From Arthrobacter sp. M2012083 (GTDB lineage Bacteria; Actinomycetota; Actinomycetes; Actinomycetales; Micrococcaceae), in NCBI RefSeq assembly GCF_000281065.1, contig NZ_AKKK01000017.1, positions 1 to 64,000 on the forward strand: a stretch of 64,000 nucleotides of DNA. Reading direction: 5' to 3'. A program made the translations under genes and the position numbers. Shown here piece by piece: positions 1-8,907 of the stretch. The notes beneath the pieces are model-generated. The model worked only from the letters and a program-made list of their open reading frames with translations, was not told the origin of the DNA and made no database searches. Numbering within the stretch: the first letter of the stretch is position 1; each line of letters begins with the position of its first letter.

Positions 1-32
1 ACCCCCGCCCTTAAACCGTAACCGCTGCTTGC

Positions 33-743
33 TTAGCGGACAGAATCGAGGGGTGCAGCCGGAACGTCGGTGGGAACCTGTGTGGGCAGCTCAGGCGTCG
101 CGGGGACGGCAGGCACTGCGGGGACAGCGGGTGTGGCGGGAACAGCGGGCACTCCCGGCACAGCGGGCACTGCAGGAACGGCAGGCGTTGCCGGAAGTTC
201 GGACGTCACGGCAGCGTCGACGTCGGCCTCTGCCTTGGCCGAGCCGTCAGCCTTCAGGCCCGCAGCCTTACCCGCCTCCACCACAGCCTCGCAGTGCGCC
301 TCCACCTTGGCTTCGCCACCGGCAGCAATGGTCAAGGACTCGAAGCCGGGGACCGTGGCGTCAGACTTCAGGCCGCCATTGAGGAGTGCGGTGCAGAGGC
401 CAAAAGCCTCCGGGGAGGTGGCGTCTTCCACCGTTGCTGTGGCATCGGACACGGCGTCGGCGGCCTTGGCCTGGCCGGCTTCAGCGGCCTCGGTTGCAGT
501 TGCCTGCGCGGTCTCGACGGCGTCAGTTGTCTTGGTCTTGGCGGTCTCGGCTGCATCGGTTGCTTCAGCGGTCTTCTCAGCAACAGGGGCCGGTGCGCCA
601 ACGAGGTCATGCGCGGATTGCTGGATTCCGGTGGGAAGCGCGCCATTGAAGGCAGCGACGCCGGTTCCGCCGGCAGCTACAGCTCCGGCAGCCAGGACGC
701 CCGCGGCGACTTTGCTGGTGGCAAGGATAGTGAACAAGGACAT
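33..743 (-). CDS. Ala/Pro/Val-rich membrane-anchored or secreted protein
   Basis: The function is not recognised. The first 35 or so residues form a hydrophobic Ala/Gly segment (a TM anchor or uncleaved signal). A mid-region rich in Ala, Glu and Thr (coiled or disordered) follows, then a Cys-containing segment of about 70 residues. The last 50 residues are a degenerate PAVPAVPATP-type repeat, which suggests an extended wall-spanning stalk. The start was set at the ATG ending at 743 because GGAGGG lies 5 nt upstream; an in-frame TTG five codons further up would destroy that ribosome site. The gene stands alone, and the divergent gap to the next gene is about 295 bp. Confidence 0.75.
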   Translation of the reverse strand: MSLFTILATSKVAAGVLAAGAVAAGGTGVAAFNGALPTGIQQSAHDLVGAPAPVAEKTAEATDAAETAKTKTTDAVETAQATATEAAEAGQAKAADAVSDATATVEDATSPEAFGLCTALLNGGLKSDATVPGFESLTIAAGGEAKVEAHCEAVVEAGKAAGLKADGSAKAEADVDAAVTSELPATPAVPAVPAVPGVPAVPATPAVPAVPAVPATPELPTQVPTDVPAAPLDSVR

Positions 744-1038
744 GAAACCCTCCGACAAACGATTTTGGGATTGCCCCGGCCGCGGTTGGGTCGCGGCCGG
801 ATGATCAGTGTGCGGACGTGGCCCGCACTCCCCTTACATCGTTCGCGGCTTCGGTGAGGTTACGCGTTGTCCAAAATTCTTTTCCAGGGCTTGGCGTGCT
901 GCTCTTATCCACACTGGTTAGATGTCCCCATGGCCGCGTCCGCTATAGCCAACTATGCTCAGGAAACGCCTGGCCCGTTGGATGCCCGGCGATCGACATG
1001 TCACTACGTCAGGGGAACGTCATGGGGTTGGGTACCTA
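744..1038. other. Divergent intergenic region, no gene seen
   Basis: This 295-bp gap separates the divergent Ala/Pro-rich protein and the WXG100-domain gene. It must hold both promoters, but I see no convincing -35/-10 pair, operator or hairpin. Short overlapping reading frames here lack ribosome sites and protein-like composition. Confidence 0.4.
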
Positions 1039-2244
1039 GTGGGACAGGGATTGGTGGGCGCGGACGTCGGAGATCTCCGACGACTTTCGGCAGTGATGGA
1101 CTCCGAGGCGGAGAAGATCACCACGCTTCAACAACAGCTCAATGCGCTGATTCAGAACGGCACCTTCTGGCGCGGAAATGATGCCGACCAGTTCCGAAGC
1201 CGGTGGCACAGCGATCTCCATGGACGGTTGGGAGCAGCAGCTGCATGCCTGCGCACCAACGCCCGCGCCCTGAAACTCAACGCTGAGCAGCAGGAACAAG
1301 CGTCATCGGGCAGTCCAGGAGGAGGGCTCAAAGGGGGACCTTCCACGGGGCATGGAAAGAGCACCCCTGGGGTGCCCGGGTTTACTTTTGATCCCACGAG
1401 CTACGGCCCTGTCACCGTTGAAGGCAGCGGTTCATTCGACAGTCAAGCAACGGGCGAAACCCACGGCTCCGTTGGTCCCGGCGGAATTGCGTTTGGGGGA
1501 TCCGGCGAGGCGTCCAGCGGGGGTGACATGACCTGGAAGGCGGAGACCGGGTTCGGGCCCGGCAAGACAACTGTCACCAACGAAACGTTCGTCGGCGTCC
1601 GCGCCAATGGCGAGTTCGAGGCCAGTGTGCCATTCGGACTCGGACTTCCCAATGCCCAGGCGAACGGGGAAGCATTCGCTGGCGCGGAAAACATCACCAC
1701 CATACGATCCGATTTCTTTGACGGGTGGGTCAGCAACACCTCCACGACGCGCGCGATGACAGGAGTCGAGGCAAGCGCCCATGCCAACGCGAGCAGCCCC
1801 TTCCTGTTTTCGGCCGGTGGTGAGGGCTTCGCGGGCCAAAAAGTCACTGTAGACAACAAGACCGAGTTTGCTGGTGGGCTGTTCGCCTTGGGACAGGGCG
1901 GAGAACTTCGCGCCGGGGCCTGGGCCAGTGCCGGCGAAGGCGAAATCAGCGTCAAGGGCCGCGATGTCTCAGGCACTGCGTTCAGCGCAGGGGCTGGTGC
2001 GGAGTTGACAGGGAGTCGGTATGTCGAAGTCCTGGGCCAAACACTGACACTTAACGCAACGGTGGCCGCCGGAGCAGGTGAGGGGCACTTCTTTACGGCT
2101 TCCGTGGATGAAGACGGGCTCACTCTGGGCGCGGGAGCGAAGCTCACCGCCGAACTGGGGCTGGGCGCAGGTGGCCAGATCACCCTAAGCCCCAAAGGAC
2201 TTGTGGATTCCGTGACCGGATTCGTCGACTTCCTGAACAACTGA
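1039..2244 (+). CDS. WXG100-domain protein with glycine-rich C-terminal region
   Basis: The N-terminal 100 residues look like a WXG100/ESX helical hairpin. A helix carrying LQQQLNALIQ is followed by W-R-G-N and then FRSRWHSDLHGRL, the usual W-x-G turn plus second helix. Residues from about 110 to the end are Gly/Ala/Ser-rich with repeated GSGE, AGAG and GEGF patterns, resembling a beta-rich repeat domain rather than a known toxin domain. The start is placed at GTG 1039 (GGGG upstream). The frame is open back to 955, but that extension is Arg/Trp-rich and unlike the family. Type VII secretion is inferred from the WXG100 fold only, since no Ecc genes are in the window. The partner gene starts 34 bp downstream. 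Confidence 0.7.
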   Translation: MGQGLVGADVGDLRRLSAVMDSEAEKITTLQQQLNALIQNGTFWRGNDADQFRSRWHSDLHGRLGAAAACLRTNARALKLNAEQQEQASSGSPGGGLKGGPSTGHGKSTPGVPGFTFDPTSYGPVTVEGSGSFDSQATGETHGSVGPGGIAFGGSGEASSGGDMTWKAETGFGPGKTTVTNETFVGVRANGEFEASVPFGLGLPNAQANGEAFAGAENITTIRSDFFDGWVSNTSTTRAMTGVEASAHANASSPFLFSAGGEGFAGQKVTVDNKTEFAGGLFALGQGGELRAGAWASAGEGEISVKGRDVSGTAFSAGAGAELTGSRYVEVLGQTLTLNATVAAGAGEGHFFTASVDEDGLTLGAGAKLTAELGLGAGGQITLSPKGLVDSVTGFVDFLNN

Positions 2245-2278
2245 CCTTCACCACCACACCATCGCTGGAAAGGCTCCA

Positions 2279-2758
2279 ATGTCACAACAGGTTTTCCCGT
2301 CCGCCGCTTTCCCCGCCTACCCCACGATCAAACTCAACCCGCCGGCCGGGTGGACCCACCAAGTGGTCCCCGATGCCGTGGGGGCTCTGATGGCCCCGGC
2401 CGCAGAAGGTCGCTACACGGCGAATGTGGTGATCTCCGTGTCCCGCCGTTTGCCCGGCTACCAGCTGCGGGACATCGCTGCATCCGTGGACTCGTTCCTG
2501 GACGCCCTGCCGGACGCGGTCCTGCTCGCCACAGAGCCGGTGGTTATCAATGGCCGGGATTGGCACGTACGCGAGGCGCGCTACACGCACCCGCAGGCAG
2601 GTTCGCTGGCGCAGTTCACCGCCGTCACGGTGATTCACCAGGATGCGGCAGCGGATGTCGTTCAGTTGACCGGCAGCTGCCAGCCCATTGAAGGCAACCA
2701 CGACCTCAAGGCCATCTATTCGCTGGTTGCCAGCGCGGACGTTACGCCAGCGTCCTAG
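2279..2758 (+). CDS. Small LpqN/DUF1795-like protein, possible partner of the WXG100 gene
   Basis: This is a 159-aa soluble protein with no signal peptide. The pattern P-A-G-W-T then a long beta-rich core (NVVISVSRRL, DIAASVDSFLDAL, WHVREARYTHP, VVQLTGSCQP) recalls the small PsbP-like fold shared by LpqN and DcrB/DUF1795 proteins. That assignment is by eye. The ribosome site GGAAAGG lies just upstream of ATG 2279. It is likely co-transcribed with the WXG100-domain gene and so could be its chaperone or immunity protein (inference). Its 3' end overlaps the convergent oxidoreductase by 17 bp. Confidence 0.6.
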   Translation: MSQQVFPSAAFPAYPTIKLNPPAGWTHQVVPDAVGALMAPAAEGRYTANVVISVSRRLPGYQLRDIAASVDSFLDALPDAVLLATEPVVINGRDWHVREARYTHPQAGSLAQFTAVTVIHQDAAADVVQLTGSCQPIEGNHDLKAIYSLVASADVTPAS

Positions 2759-3788
2759 CCTCCTCAATCAGCTTCAGCACCGCAACGGAGTCGGCCGGAT
2801 CCACCGGTGCGGGAAGTGCAGAGGCGACGCCGCCGTCGTCGAGCTTTTCTGCCAGGATGCGGTAGAACTCGGGGTAGGCACCGCGCTCCGTGGGGATGGT
2901 AGTGCGCTGCCCGTTCTGTTCCAGCGTGCCACTGTTCTCAGGAGGCTCGACGCCGTACTCCGGGTCCGTCGGCAACCCACCGCCCAGCACGTAGGGCTCC
3001 TGCGGGTCGGTGCCGAACTTCACGAAGCCACCTTCCGTGCCGAGGACGCGGAAGCGTGGGCCCTGGAGGTGGCTGTTGAGGTTGATGGTGACGTGGCTGA
3101 CCACGCCCGACCCATGCTGAAGCGCCAGGAAAACGTCGTCGTCGGCGCTTTCCTGGGGGCGGCGGGCCGTGATTTCTGCGAAGGTGACGGTGGCCGGTCC
3201 AAAGAACCGGAGAGTCAGATCGAGGACATGGGTGCCAAGATCGAACAGGACGCCACCGCCGTCTTCCGCCGTGGCACTGGCTTTCCAGGCCTTGGCGATC
3301 TCCGGCGCCCAGCGCTCCATGCCCACCTCAAACCTGGTCACGGCACCAAGCGTTCCGGCGTCGAGCAGTTTTTTCACAGTGAGCGAGTCCCCGTCCCAGC
3401 GCCGGTTTTGGTACACGGTGAGGACGCGGCCCAGCTTCGCAGCCAGTTGAATCAGTTCCTCGCCCTCGGCGCTGCGGACCGTGAACGGTTTATCAACAAC
3501 GACGTCGAGCCCGGCTTCCAGCGCGGCTTTCGCCAGCGGGAAGTGGGTTGCGGGCGGCGTGCCCAGGACGACGAGGTCCAGTTGGTCAGCCCGCGCCAGG
3601 ATGTCCTGCGGGGTGTTGACGATGAGTGCTTCCGGGTAGCGAGCCTTGGCTTTCGCTTGACGCGCCTCATCCGACGTCGAAATGACTGTGAGCTCATAGG
3701 CGGGATTACTGGCAATGAACGGCGCGTGGAAGACGCTGCCCGACAGGCCAAAACCTGCGACGGCGGTACGGATCGGCTGGGAGGTCAT
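2742..3788 (-). CDS. Gfo/Idh/MocA family NAD(P)-dependent oxidoreductase
   Basis: At 348 aa this is the normal family length. The N-terminal Rossmann fold starts with AGFGLSG (residues 11-17). The catalytic-loop motif DKPF is at 99-102, in place of the commoner EKP, with Lys100 in the expected position. YQNRRWDGD follows at about 121-129, and LFDLGTHVLDL contributes the conserved His. These enzymes oxidise or reduce sugars, inositols or related polyols in the cytoplasm; the substrate here cannot be told. The gene is monocistronic, with no sugar transporter beside it. Confidence 0.9.
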   Translation of the reverse strand: MTSQPIRTAVAGFGLSGSVFHAPFIASNPAYELTVISTSDEARQAKAKARYPEALIVNTPQDILARADQLDLVVLGTPPATHFPLAKAALEAGLDVVVDKPFTVRSAEGEELIQLAAKLGRVLTVYQNRRWDGDSLTVKKLLDAGTLGAVTRFEVGMERWAPEIAKAWKASATAEDGGGVLFDLGTHVLDLTLRFFGPATVTFAEITARRPQESADDDVFLALQHGSGVVSHVTINLNSHLQGPRFRVLGTEGGFVKFGTDPQEPYVLGGGLPTDPEYGVEPPENSGTLEQNGQRTTIPTERGAYPEFYRILAEKLDDGGVASALPAPVDPADSVAVLKLIEEARTLA

Positions 3789-3849
3789 GACCCTAGGCTA
3801 CCCATCCTCTCGCACGTAATAGCCCTTTCACCACGACCCTCTATCACCC

Positions 3850-3896
3850 GGTGAGCGAGCGTTGAGGCGAAGCACGCGGGAGGTGAGCGAGCGTTG
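3850..3896. repeat. Pair of 15-bp direct repeats
   Basis: GGTGAGCGAGCGTTG occurs at 3850-3864 and again at 3882-3896, in the gap between two genes on the same strand. The copies are exact and start 32 bp apart. They lie next to the terminator hairpin of the peptide-binding protein gene and may be one unit of a dispersed intergenic repeat. Confidence 0.7.
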
Positions 3897-3905
3897 GGCA
3901 TGGCG

Positions 3906-3960
3906 AAGGCCGGGAACCTCCCCGGAACCGGTCAAGAGGTTCAGGGAGATTCCCGGCCTT
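3906..3960 (-). terminator. Large stem-loop after the peptide-binding protein gene
   Basis: AAGGCCGGGAA (3906-3916) pairs with TTCCCGGCCTT (3950-3960) around a loop that can fold further. It lies about 20 bp past the stop of the binding-protein gene. There is no U-run, so it is either an intrinsic terminator of actinobacterial type or an RNA 3'-end stabiliser. Confidence 0.6.
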
Positions 3961-3981
3961 CAGGAAATTACAGCGGGAAGG

Positions 3982-5709
3982 CTACTTCTTCGCGCCCTTT
4001 TCCCAGCCGATGGTGGTCCAGTCAGGAACGTTCGAGAGGCTCTTGAACAGGGACGGGCCGTAGTTGGCCAGACCCGTGCGTACGAACTGGATCTCCGGGC
4101 CGTTCATGACGGTTCCCATGGAGAAGTACTTCTCCATGTGCTTCTTCTCTACCTCCATGGCGGCCTTGTTGCGCTCGGTGTCATCGGCGATGGTTGCCAG
4201 GCGCTTGATTTCGGCGTCGAGCTCAGCATCGCCCAGGCCGTTCTCGTTGGTAGTGGAGTCGTAGTACTGCTTGACGGCGTCAGTGGCATCCGGGCCAACG
4301 GTGTAACCGGAGATGGTCATGTCGAACTCGCGTCCACCGATCACCTTGCCGAAGTCGGCGTCACCACGCTGGTCGATGGCAACATCCATGCCGGCGGCCT
4401 GGAGTTGTTTCTGCAGGGTCTGCGAGGTTGCAGCCGTGGTGGGGTCGTCACCGAAATTGGTGATCTTGAAGGAGACGGGTACGCCATCCTTAGCCATGAT
4501 GCCCTTGTCGTTGGCGGTGTAGCCGGCGTCCGTTAGGACCTTCTTGGCGGCCTCAGCGCCCGAGTCCTTCACAGGGTAGTTGTCCTGGTAGTACTCGGAG
4601 AACGGCATGAGCATCATAGAGCCCGAGCTCTCCTCGGACCAGTTCAGGCCGTTGAAGCGGACATCGCGGATGGCTTTGCGGTCGACGGCGGTGAAGATCG
4701 CCTTGCGCACGGCCACGTCGGTGAGCGCCGGGCGCTTGGCGTTCAGGTTGAGGCCACCGGCGAACAAACGCTGACCGCGGCGGACCTCAGAGTTGCTAGT
4801 TCCTTCGAGCTGCTTGTAGCGGCCCAGGGTGCGGCCATTGGCGGCATCGATCTCACCATTCTTGAAGGCTGCGATGGTTGCGCTCGGCTCCATCTGGCGC
4901 CAAATGACTTTTTCGAGGACCGGCTTCTGGCCCCACCACTTGTCATTGGGAACCATCGTGACCGTCTTGGCGGTGGTGTCGTAGTTCTCCACTTTGAACG
5001 GGCCGGCCATCCATTCGGGGTGCATGTTTCCGGCAAACCCCGTATTGAAGATTTCGGGAGTATTGATGGCCGGGTGAATCAGGCCGAAGAAGAGCCCTTC
5101 CAACGGAAAGACCGGCTGGGTTGTGGTGACAATGACTTCTTTGTCGTTGGCACCGGCCTTTACCGAATCCACGAAAGCGTAGGCGCCAGCAGTGACGATG
5201 TCGATGGACTTGTCTTCACCCTTGAGCATGTTCCAGGTGTTCTCGAAGGTCTTGACATCGATGGGCGTCCCATCGTTCCAAGTCGCCTTCTCGTTGACCT
5301 TAATGGTGATGGTCTGCTTTCCATCCTTGACTTCGCTCTTGACCTCTTCGCAGAAGTCCTTGTTCGGCTCCGCCTTGCCGTTGAAGTCCAGCTTCCAGCA
5401 ACCACCGATACCGCCGCTGTTGATGGACGCGGGGTTCACAGGCGTCATCAGCGCTGAAGTGTCGGCGCTGTTGCCCACATTGGAAAAGCCATTAAAGTCC
5501 GGGCCAATGCTGCCAACAGCCAGGGTGACAGTTCCACCCGGCTCCAGGTCCTTTGCTTCCTTGGCGTTGACGCTAATCAGCTTGCTGATGTCACCGCCTG
5601 CTTCTTCGGCCTTCTGCGAGGCCGGACCCGACGGCGTTCCCCCGCCGCAAGCGGTCAGCATGAGCGTCGCTGCGAGCGCCACGCCACCGATCGTCGTGTA
5701 TTTCTTCAT
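3982..5709 (-). CDS. ABC transporter peptide-binding lipoprotein (SBP family 5)
   Basis: This is the extracellular solute-binding component of an oligopeptide/dipeptide-type importer. The lipoprotein signal is clear: a Lys-Lys n-region, a hydrophobic core and the lipobox L-T-A-C with Cys21, then a Gly/Ser linker. The body carries SBP_bac_5 features (ATWNDGTPIDVKTFENTW, a long C-terminal lobe, and the helix LADVAVRKAIFTAVDRKAI-like region). At 575 aa it is typical. It is the last gene of the operon, 76 bp after the fused ATPase, so it may also be expressed separately. Substrate specificity is unknown. Confidence 0.93.
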   Translation of the reverse strand: MKKYTTIGGVALAATLMLTACGGGTPSGPASQKAEEAGGDISKLISVNAKEAKDLEPGGTVTLAVGSIGPDFNGFSNVGNSADTSALMTPVNPASINSGGIGGCWKLDFNGKAEPNKDFCEEVKSEVKDGKQTITIKVNEKATWNDGTPIDVKTFENTWNMLKGEDKSIDIVTAGAYAFVDSVKAGANDKEVIVTTTQPVFPLEGLFFGLIHPAINTPEIFNTGFAGNMHPEWMAGPFKVENYDTTAKTVTMVPNDKWWGQKPVLEKVIWRQMEPSATIAAFKNGEIDAANGRTLGRYKQLEGTSNSEVRRGQRLFAGGLNLNAKRPALTDVAVRKAIFTAVDRKAIRDVRFNGLNWSEESSGSMMLMPFSEYYQDNYPVKDSGAEAAKKVLTDAGYTANDKGIMAKDGVPVSFKITNFGDDPTTAATSQTLQKQLQAAGMDVAIDQRGDADFGKVIGGREFDMTISGYTVGPDATDAVKQYYDSTTNENGLGDAELDAEIKRLATIADDTERNKAAMEVEKKHMEKYFSMGTVMNGPEIQFVRTGLANYGPSLFKSLSNVPDWTTIGWEKGAKK

Positions 5710-5785
5710 GGTTTGCCCTTCATGTTTACGACTGGAAATCTTTGCGAGTTGAATAACAGGGTTTCAATCGATGCGTCATATGTCG

Positions 5786-7951
5786 TCAGGCATGCACCAC
5801 CAGCATGTCGGCATCTATCTCTCCGTCCGGGAAGAAGCATGCGAAGTCCTGCGCGCCTTCTTTCTCAGAAGCCAGTGGCGGCTCCAGAGTAAGGCACTTC
5901 TCCTGCTTCGCGGCAGGTAGCGCGGCGAACACAGGACAACGGGTGGCGAAATTGCATCCCTTCGGAGCATCCAGCGGGCTGGGAAGGTCACCCTGCAGGA
6001 TGATGCGTTCGCGGGTCCGTTCCAGGTTGGGATCGGGAACCGGGATCGCTGACAACAAGGCCCGCGTGTAAGGGTGGCGCGGGTTGTCGAAGACGTCGTC
6101 CACGTTGCCGGTTTCCACAATTTTGCCGAGGTACATCACGGCAACGCGGTCTGAGATGTGCCGGACAACGGAGAGGTCGTGGGCCACCATCAGGTAGCTC
6201 AAGCCCAACTCAGCGCGGAGCTTGTCCAGCAGGTTGATGACTCCGGCCTGCACGGACACGTCCAGCGCGGAGACTGGTTCGTCCAGGACCACGAGCTTCG
6301 GGTTGACTGCGAGCGCGCGGGCGATGCCGATGCGCTGGCGTTGGCCACCGGAGAACTGGTTGGGGAAGCGGTTCACATGGTCTGGCTGCAGGCCCACCAG
6401 CTTCATGAGTTCCATGATGCGTTTCCTGATGGCAGCCTTGGGCATCCCCAGGTTTTCCAGCGGTTCGGCGAGGACCTCATACACGGTGAAGCGGGGATCC
6501 AAGGCACCCGTGGGGTCTTGGAACACCATCTGCATTTCCTTGCGCATGGCCATCGTGGTCTTGTGGTCGGTGGCCACCTTGTTGCTGACACCGCCGATCA
6601 CCACTTCGCCTACTTGGTCAGGGTGGAATTCCATGATCTCCAAGAGCGTGGTGGTCTTGCCGCAGCCGGACTCGCCCACGATGGATACGCACTCGCCTTC
6701 GCGGATATCGAAGCTCAGGCCATCCACGGCCTTGACCGTGCCGATCCGACGCTTGATCAGGGCACCCTTGAGCAGCGGGAAGTGCTTTTTCACGTCCTTG
6801 AGTTCCAGGACCTTTTCGCGCTCGACGCGAGCGACGCCGTCGAACTTTGAAACGGGCTTGGGCGGTGCGTGGAAAATCCTGTGGGCGTCGGCGTTGCCGG
6901 ACAGTTCGTCCGACTTGATGCAAGCCGCTTTGTGTCCCAAGGTCTGCCCCTCAACACCGGGCACGGAGAACAGCTCCGGCTCGCCGTGCAGGCAGGCGTC
7001 GCTGACCAGCGGGCAGCGAGCGGCAAAGGAGCACCCGGTCACCGGCAATGCCAGGTTGGGCGGCGTTCCTTCGATCGGCACCAACGACTGCTTGGTGGCG
7101 GTATCAACGCGCGGAACGGCGCCGAGCAGTCCCAGCGTGTAGGGCATCCGTGGGTTGTAGTAAATGTCCTCAACAGTGCCGGTTTCCACCGGCTTGCCGG
7201 CGTACATGACCATGATGTCGTCAGCCATGCCGGCTACGACGCCGAGGTCGTGCGTGATCATGACGACGGCGGCGCCGGTCTCCTCCTGCGCGGTGTGCAG
7301 GACTTCGAGCACCTGCGCCTGGATGGTGACGTCCAGCGCCGTCGTGGGTTCATCGGCGATGAGTACGCGCGGATCGTTGGCGATGGCGATGGCGATCATG
7401 ACGCGCTGGCGCATGCCGCCGGAGAACTCGTGCGGGAAGGCCTTCAGCCGGTCCTTGGGGCTCGGGATGCCCACCATGCGCAAGAGGTCGACGGCGCGGG
7501 CTTCTTTGGCCTGCTTGCTCATGGTGGGGTTATGGACCGTGAGCGCTTCGATGATCTGGTTGCCCACCGTGTAAACCGGGGTCAATGAGGACAGCGGGTC
7601 CTGGAAGACCATGGCGATGTCATTGCCTCGGTGCTTGCACATGGCTTTGTCGCTGAGGCCCAGGAGTTCCTTGCCTTTGAAGCGCACGGAGCCGCTGATG
7701 TCCGCTGTTTCCGGGAGGAGTCCCATGATGGCCATGGACGTGACGGACTTGCCGGAGCCGGACTCGCCCACGATGCCCAGCGTTTTGCCGGGCATGAGGT
7801 CGAAGTCGACGCCGCGGACCGCATGGACCACACCGTTCTCGGAGTTGAAGCGGACGTTGAGGTCGCGAACGCTGAGGACGGCGTCGCCGGGAGCGTAGAG
7901 TCCTGCATCGCGAAGGCGCTCGGCGGGAGTGTGGGAAATATTGGTGCTCAT
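5786..7951 (-). CDS. Fused two-domain peptide ABC transporter ATPase (DppD-DppF type)
   Basis: Two complete ABC domains are joined in one 721-aa chain. The first has Walker A GESGSGKS at about 62-69, signature SGGMRQR and an oligopeptide-type C-terminal zinc/Cys extension (GCSFAARCPL). The second has Walker A GESGCGKT, signature SGGQRQR, LVVLDEPVSALD and the same extension (GCNFATRCPVF). It therefore supplies both ATPases of a Dpp/Opp importer. The ATG overlaps the stop of the upstream permease by 4 bp (ATGA), which indicates translational coupling. Confidence 0.95.
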   Translation of the reverse strand: MSTNISHTPAERLRDAGLYAPGDAVLSVRDLNVRFNSENGVVHAVRGVDFDLMPGKTLGIVGESGSGKSVTSMAIMGLLPETADISGSVRFKGKELLGLSDKAMCKHRGNDIAMVFQDPLSSLTPVYTVGNQIIEALTVHNPTMSKQAKEARAVDLLRMVGIPSPKDRLKAFPHEFSGGMRQRVMIAIAIANDPRVLIADEPTTALDVTIQAQVLEVLHTAQEETGAAVVMITHDLGVVAGMADDIMVMYAGKPVETGTVEDIYYNPRMPYTLGLLGAVPRVDTATKQSLVPIEGTPPNLALPVTGCSFAARCPLVSDACLHGEPELFSVPGVEGQTLGHKAACIKSDELSGNADAHRIFHAPPKPVSKFDGVARVEREKVLELKDVKKHFPLLKGALIKRRIGTVKAVDGLSFDIREGECVSIVGESGCGKTTTLLEIMEFHPDQVGEVVIGGVSNKVATDHKTTMAMRKEMQMVFQDPTGALDPRFTVYEVLAEPLENLGMPKAAIRKRIMELMKLVGLQPDHVNRFPNQFSGGQRQRIGIARALAVNPKLVVLDEPVSALDVSVQAGVINLLDKLRAELGLSYLMVAHDLSVVRHISDRVAVMYLGKIVETGNVDDVFDNPRHPYTRALLSAIPVPDPNLERTRERIILQGDLPSPLDAPKGCNFATRCPVFAALPAAKQEKCLTLEPPLASEKEGAQDFACFFPDGEIDADMLVVHA

Positions 7952-8907
7952 TTGCCCGCCTTTGCGGTCTTGGTCTTGGCCCGTCCGATGGAGCTGGAGC
8001 TGGGGTCGAAGGCGTCACGGAGTCCGTCGTTCATCATGGCCAGCGAACCGGTCAACAGGAACATGACGGTCAGCGGAACCCAGAACATCCACGGGAAGGA
8101 CGACACCTGGCCCGTCGCTTGGCCGATCAGGACACCAAGGCTGACGTCGGGGAGTTTGATGCCGATCCCGATGAAGGAGAATGCGACCTCGGCCAGGATT
8201 GCGCCGGTGATGCCACGGGTGAAGTCGAGGACCAGCAGCGAGCCGATATTCGGGACAAGGTGGCGCCACACGATGCGGCGGGACGGGACACCCATGTACT
8301 TGGCGGCTTTGACGTAATCGCGCTGCATGAGGGACATGGACAACGAGCGCACCAGGCGGGCGGTGCCCATCCAGCTGAAGAACAGCAGGACCACTACGAG
8401 CAGGAGCCAGCTGGGGAGGTCCTTGAGGCCGCCGCCGCCGCTGGTTGCCACGGCCACCACCAGGATGGCAGGCATCATGATCAACGCTTCGAGGATGAAC
8501 AGCATGGTGGCGTCCACCTTGCCCCCGAAGAACGCCATGGTGCAGCCATATACGGCGGAGATCAGCACGGACACACCGCCCACGATCAGGCCGATAAGAA
8601 TGGACGTCCGGGTGCCGTCCACAATGAGCGCCATGAGGTCAATGCCGGCCTGAGTGGTCCCCAGCAAGTGGTCCGGCGACGGCGGCATACCGATGTTGAG
8701 GGGATCGATGGTGTCCTTGTCCCACGGCGTCAGGAATCCGCCAAAGATCGAGAAGAGGAACAACGCAAGGAAGATGAACAAGCCGGCGACGGCGGTCCGG
8801 TTCCGCATGAAGCGACGGAAGATGATCCGCGACTTCCCAATGACGACGTCCTGGTCCGCGACGCGTGACTCGTCTATTTCCGCAATGGGATCAATGATGT
8901 TGGTCAT
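7948..8907 (-). CDS. Peptide ABC transporter permease (DppC/OppC type)
   Basis: This is the inner-membrane half-channel, 319 aa. A cytoplasmic N-terminal tail is followed by TM1 (AVAGLFIFLALFLFSIFGG) and the BPD_transp_1 core. The EAA loop is visible (YVKAAKYMGVPSRRIVWRH). The frame is open far upstream, but the ATG ending at 8907 is chosen because it shares one base with the TAA of the preceding permease (TAATG) and begins a normal OppC N-terminus. It is coupled on both sides within the operon. Confidence 0.93.
   Translation of the reverse strand: MTNIIDPIAEIDESRVADQDVVIGKSRIIFRRFMRNRTAVAGLFIFLALFLFSIFGGFLTPWDKDTIDPLNIGMPPSPDHLLGTTQAGIDLMALIVDGTRTSILIGLIVGGVSVLISAVYGCTMAFFGGKVDATMLFILEALIMMPAILVVAVATSGGGGLKDLPSWLLLVVVLLFFSWMGTARLVRSLSMSLMQRDYVKAAKYMGVPSRRIVWRHLVPNIGSLLVLDFTRGITGAILAEVAFSFIGIGIKLPDVSLGVLIGQATGQVSSFPWMFWVPLTVMFLLTGSLAMMNDGLRDAFDPSSSSIGRAKTKTAKAGK

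Noticed and set aside
70..804. Long plus-strand open frame opposite the Ala/Pro-rich protein
   Set aside because: It is a mirror of a repetitive high-GC gene: its Gly/Thr/Ala repeats are the complement of the PAVPAVPATP repeat, and it lacks a ribosome site.
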